The notes below the pieces were generated by a model, which had not been told where the DNA came from, searched no databases, and saw nothing but the letters and a program-made list of their open reading frames with translations. The position numbers and the translations under genes were made by a program. A DNA stretch of 6,184 nt, from positions 1 to 6,184 of the forward strand of contig JAISDQ010000080.1 in the NCBI GenBank assembly GCA_031264605.1. Reading direction: 5' to 3'. Origin of the DNA: Synergistaceae bacterium. Its GTDB lineage: Bacteria; Synergistota; Synergistia; Synergistales; Synergistaceae. Below are positions 5,175-6,184 of the stretch, in pieces (the stretch's first letter is position 1; every line of letters starts with the position of its first letter).

Positions 5175-5997
5175 GGGAAGCTTCCTTGCCGAGGTAAGCC
5201 TCGATGACTCTGGGGTTGCCGCGTATTTCCGCGGAGTCACCGTCAGCTATGAGCCGGCCCTCATCTAGCACCCAGATGTGCTCGCAGACGCCCATCACTA
5301 CTTTCATGTCATGCTCTATCAGGAGAATGGAGAGGTCGAATTCGTCCCTCAAGGCTCTGATAAAGCTCAAAAGCTCGGCCGACTCCTGCGGATTCATTCC
5401 CGCGGCGGGTTCGTCGAGCAAAAGAAACGACGGTTTTGTGGCGAGCGCCCGCGCGATCTCCAGCCTGCGCTGGGCGCCGTAAGGCAGCGACGCGGCGTGG
5501 GCGTTCATGAAACGTTCCAGGCCAAGGCGCTCCAGGAGGGCGGCCGCTTGCCCGCGTATTTCGCGTTCCTCACGGACAGCTCCGGGGAAAATGGGAAGAA
5601 TATTCATCCACCACTTGCTCTTCTGTCTGACGTAAGCTCCGGTCATCACGTTTTCCAAAACCGTCCCGTTTCCGAAAAGCCGTATATTCTGGAAAGTGCG
5701 GGCAATGCCGGCCTCGCATATTTTGTGCGGCTTGAGCCCGGTTATTTTCATCGGCGGGGCGTTTTGGGGAGTGAATTCGACGTAACCGGAAAAAGGTTTG
5801 TAAAACCCCGTTATGACGTTGAAAGCCGTGGTCTTCCCAGCGCCGTTGGGCCCGATGAGTCCGACGATGGAGCCGCGCTTCACGGACATGGACACATCGT
5901 CAACCGCCGCCAGCCCGCCGAAATAGATGACGACGCCGTTGAGCGTCAAGACGGCGTCTTTTTCCGCGGTTTTGGAAAATTTATCGGGATAAGCCAT
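5167..5997 (-). CDS. livG: LivG-type ATPase of a branched-chain-amino-acid-family (HAAT) ABC importer
   Basis: 276 residues, slightly longer than E. coli LivG (255). It is the second ATPase partner of LivF. Seen in order: VVIYFGGLAAVDDVSMSVKRG (22-42), Walker A GPNGAGKT (49-56), Q-loop GIARTFQNIRLF with Q103, signature LPYGAQRRLEIARALA (171-186; the non-canonical LPYG form is usual for LivG), Walker B FLLLDEPAAGMNP (191-203), and switch histidine H229 in LLIEHDM. The ATG at 5995-5997 is preferred over the in-frame ATG at 6024: it follows the livM stop with a single base between them and has AAAGGCGG upstream, whereas the earlier ATG has no site and would overlap livM. The residues before about position 14 are family-variable. 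It is cotranscribed with livM and livF. Confidence 0.94.
   Translation of the reverse strand: MAYPDKFSKTAEKDAVLTLNGVVIYFGGLAAVDDVSMSVKRGSIVGLIGPNGAGKTTAFNVITGFYKPFSGYVEFTPQNAPPMKITGLKPHKICEAGIARTFQNIRLFGNGTVLENVMTGAYVRQKSKWWMNILPIFPGAVREEREIRGQAAALLERLGLERFMNAHAASLPYGAQRRLEIARALATKPSFLLLDEPAAGMNPQESAELLSFIRALRDEFDLSILLIEHDMKVVMGVCEHIWVLDEGRLIADGDSAEIRGNPRVIEAYLGKEASRA
5181..5187 (-). promoter_or_regulatory. Shine-Dalgarno site supporting the GTG start of livF
   Basis: AAGGAAG within the last codons of livG, 6 nt before the GTG at 5172-5174. It sets the livF start and the 8-nt overlap with livG. Confidence 0.7.
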
Positions 5998-5998
5998 T

Positions 5999-6184
5999 TT
6001 AATTGCCGCCTTTCGGCGTTTCATCGGACGGAGCCAGACGGTTTCGGATAGCGGCGGGACGCGAGAGCACCCAGTCCCAACTGAATTCCCGCATGCCCAT
6101 TATGCCCTCCCGCCTGAAAATTATCACCGCCACGAGGAGTATGGAGAATATGACCATTCTCATTCCGGGCTTGCCGTCCATTTT
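5999..6184 (-). CDS. livM: LivM-type permease, C-terminal 61 residues only (starts beyond the right edge)
   Basis: The fragment reads GMRMVIFSILLVAVIIFRREGIMGMREFSWDWV and ends at a TAA at 5999-6001. A final membrane helix followed by FR-x-x-G-I-M-G is the standard C-terminus of LivM, the membrane subunit of HAAT importers (Pfam PF02653). The tail after the helix, about 30 residues of polar sequence, is cytoplasmic. The frame is open through the right edge, so the gene is cut by the window rather than truncated. Position directly before livG supports the call. Confidence 0.85.
   Translation of the reverse strand, partial: KMDGKPGMRMVIFSILLVAVIIFRREGIMGMREFSWDWVLSRPAAIRNRLAPSDETPKGGN

Noticed and set aside
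5175..5240. 22-residue N-terminal extension of livF to an ATG at 5240
   Set aside because: It would overlap livG by 74 nt, has no ribosome site, and the added residues are unlike LivF; the GTG at 5174 fits family length and start.
5278..6051. Plus-strand open frame of 257 codons opposite livG
   Set aside because: Antisense to an unmistakable ABC ATPase; no recognisable domain of its own.

Overview
All genes in this window lie on the minus strand, so transcription runs from the right edge to the left. Base composition is moderately GC-rich, Shine-Dalgarno sites are strong and genes are tightly packed. A branched-chain-amino-acid-type (HAAT) ABC importer sits beside a dihydroxyacetone-kinase-type pair and an RraA-type aldolase. 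This would fit an anaerobic amino-acid or organic-acid fermenter, for example a Synergistota or Firmicutes-like bacterium. That assignment is inferred from gene content and style only; no phylogenetic marker is present.

Layout from right to left. (1) 6184-5999 is the C-terminal end of a LivM-type permease, followed by LivG (5997-5167) and LivF (5174-4455, GTG start overlapping the end of livG). These are the last genes of a HAAT-type importer whose binding protein and LivH must lie beyond the right edge. (2) 4454-4176 is an AT-rich intergenic region. It holds a plausible sigma-70-type promoter, an inverted repeat at the predicted transcription start, and a leader of about 200 nt. (3) 4175-845 is a compact four-gene operon: dhaL-like, dhaK-like (TTG start), panB-like, and an RraA-like aldolase. 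(4) 844-468 is a gap with no intact gene; it carries what looks like a broken fragment of an RbsC-type sugar permease. (5) 467-1 is a cyclase-family (kynurenine-formamidase-like) metal hydrolase that runs off the left edge and has a perfect Shine-Dalgarno sequence.

The unusual part is the central cassette. Both DhaK and DhaL keep their catalytic residues, but no DhaM phosphodonor is seen, and the pair is cotranscribed with a ketopantoate-hydroxymethyltransferase homologue (normally vitamin biosynthesis) and a 4-hydroxy-2-oxoacid-type aldolase. A cyclase-family hydrolase lies downstream and an organic-acid/amino-acid importer upstream. My inference is a catabolic route for a small, perhaps branched, hydroxylated acid or lactone/amide. 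It would be imported, opened by the hydrolase, cleaved by aldolase-type steps (RraA, PanB) and phosphorylated as a keto-triose or keto-tetrose (DhaKL). The substrate cannot be read from the sequence. No RNA genes, CRISPR arrays, insertion sequences or convincing terminators were seen.
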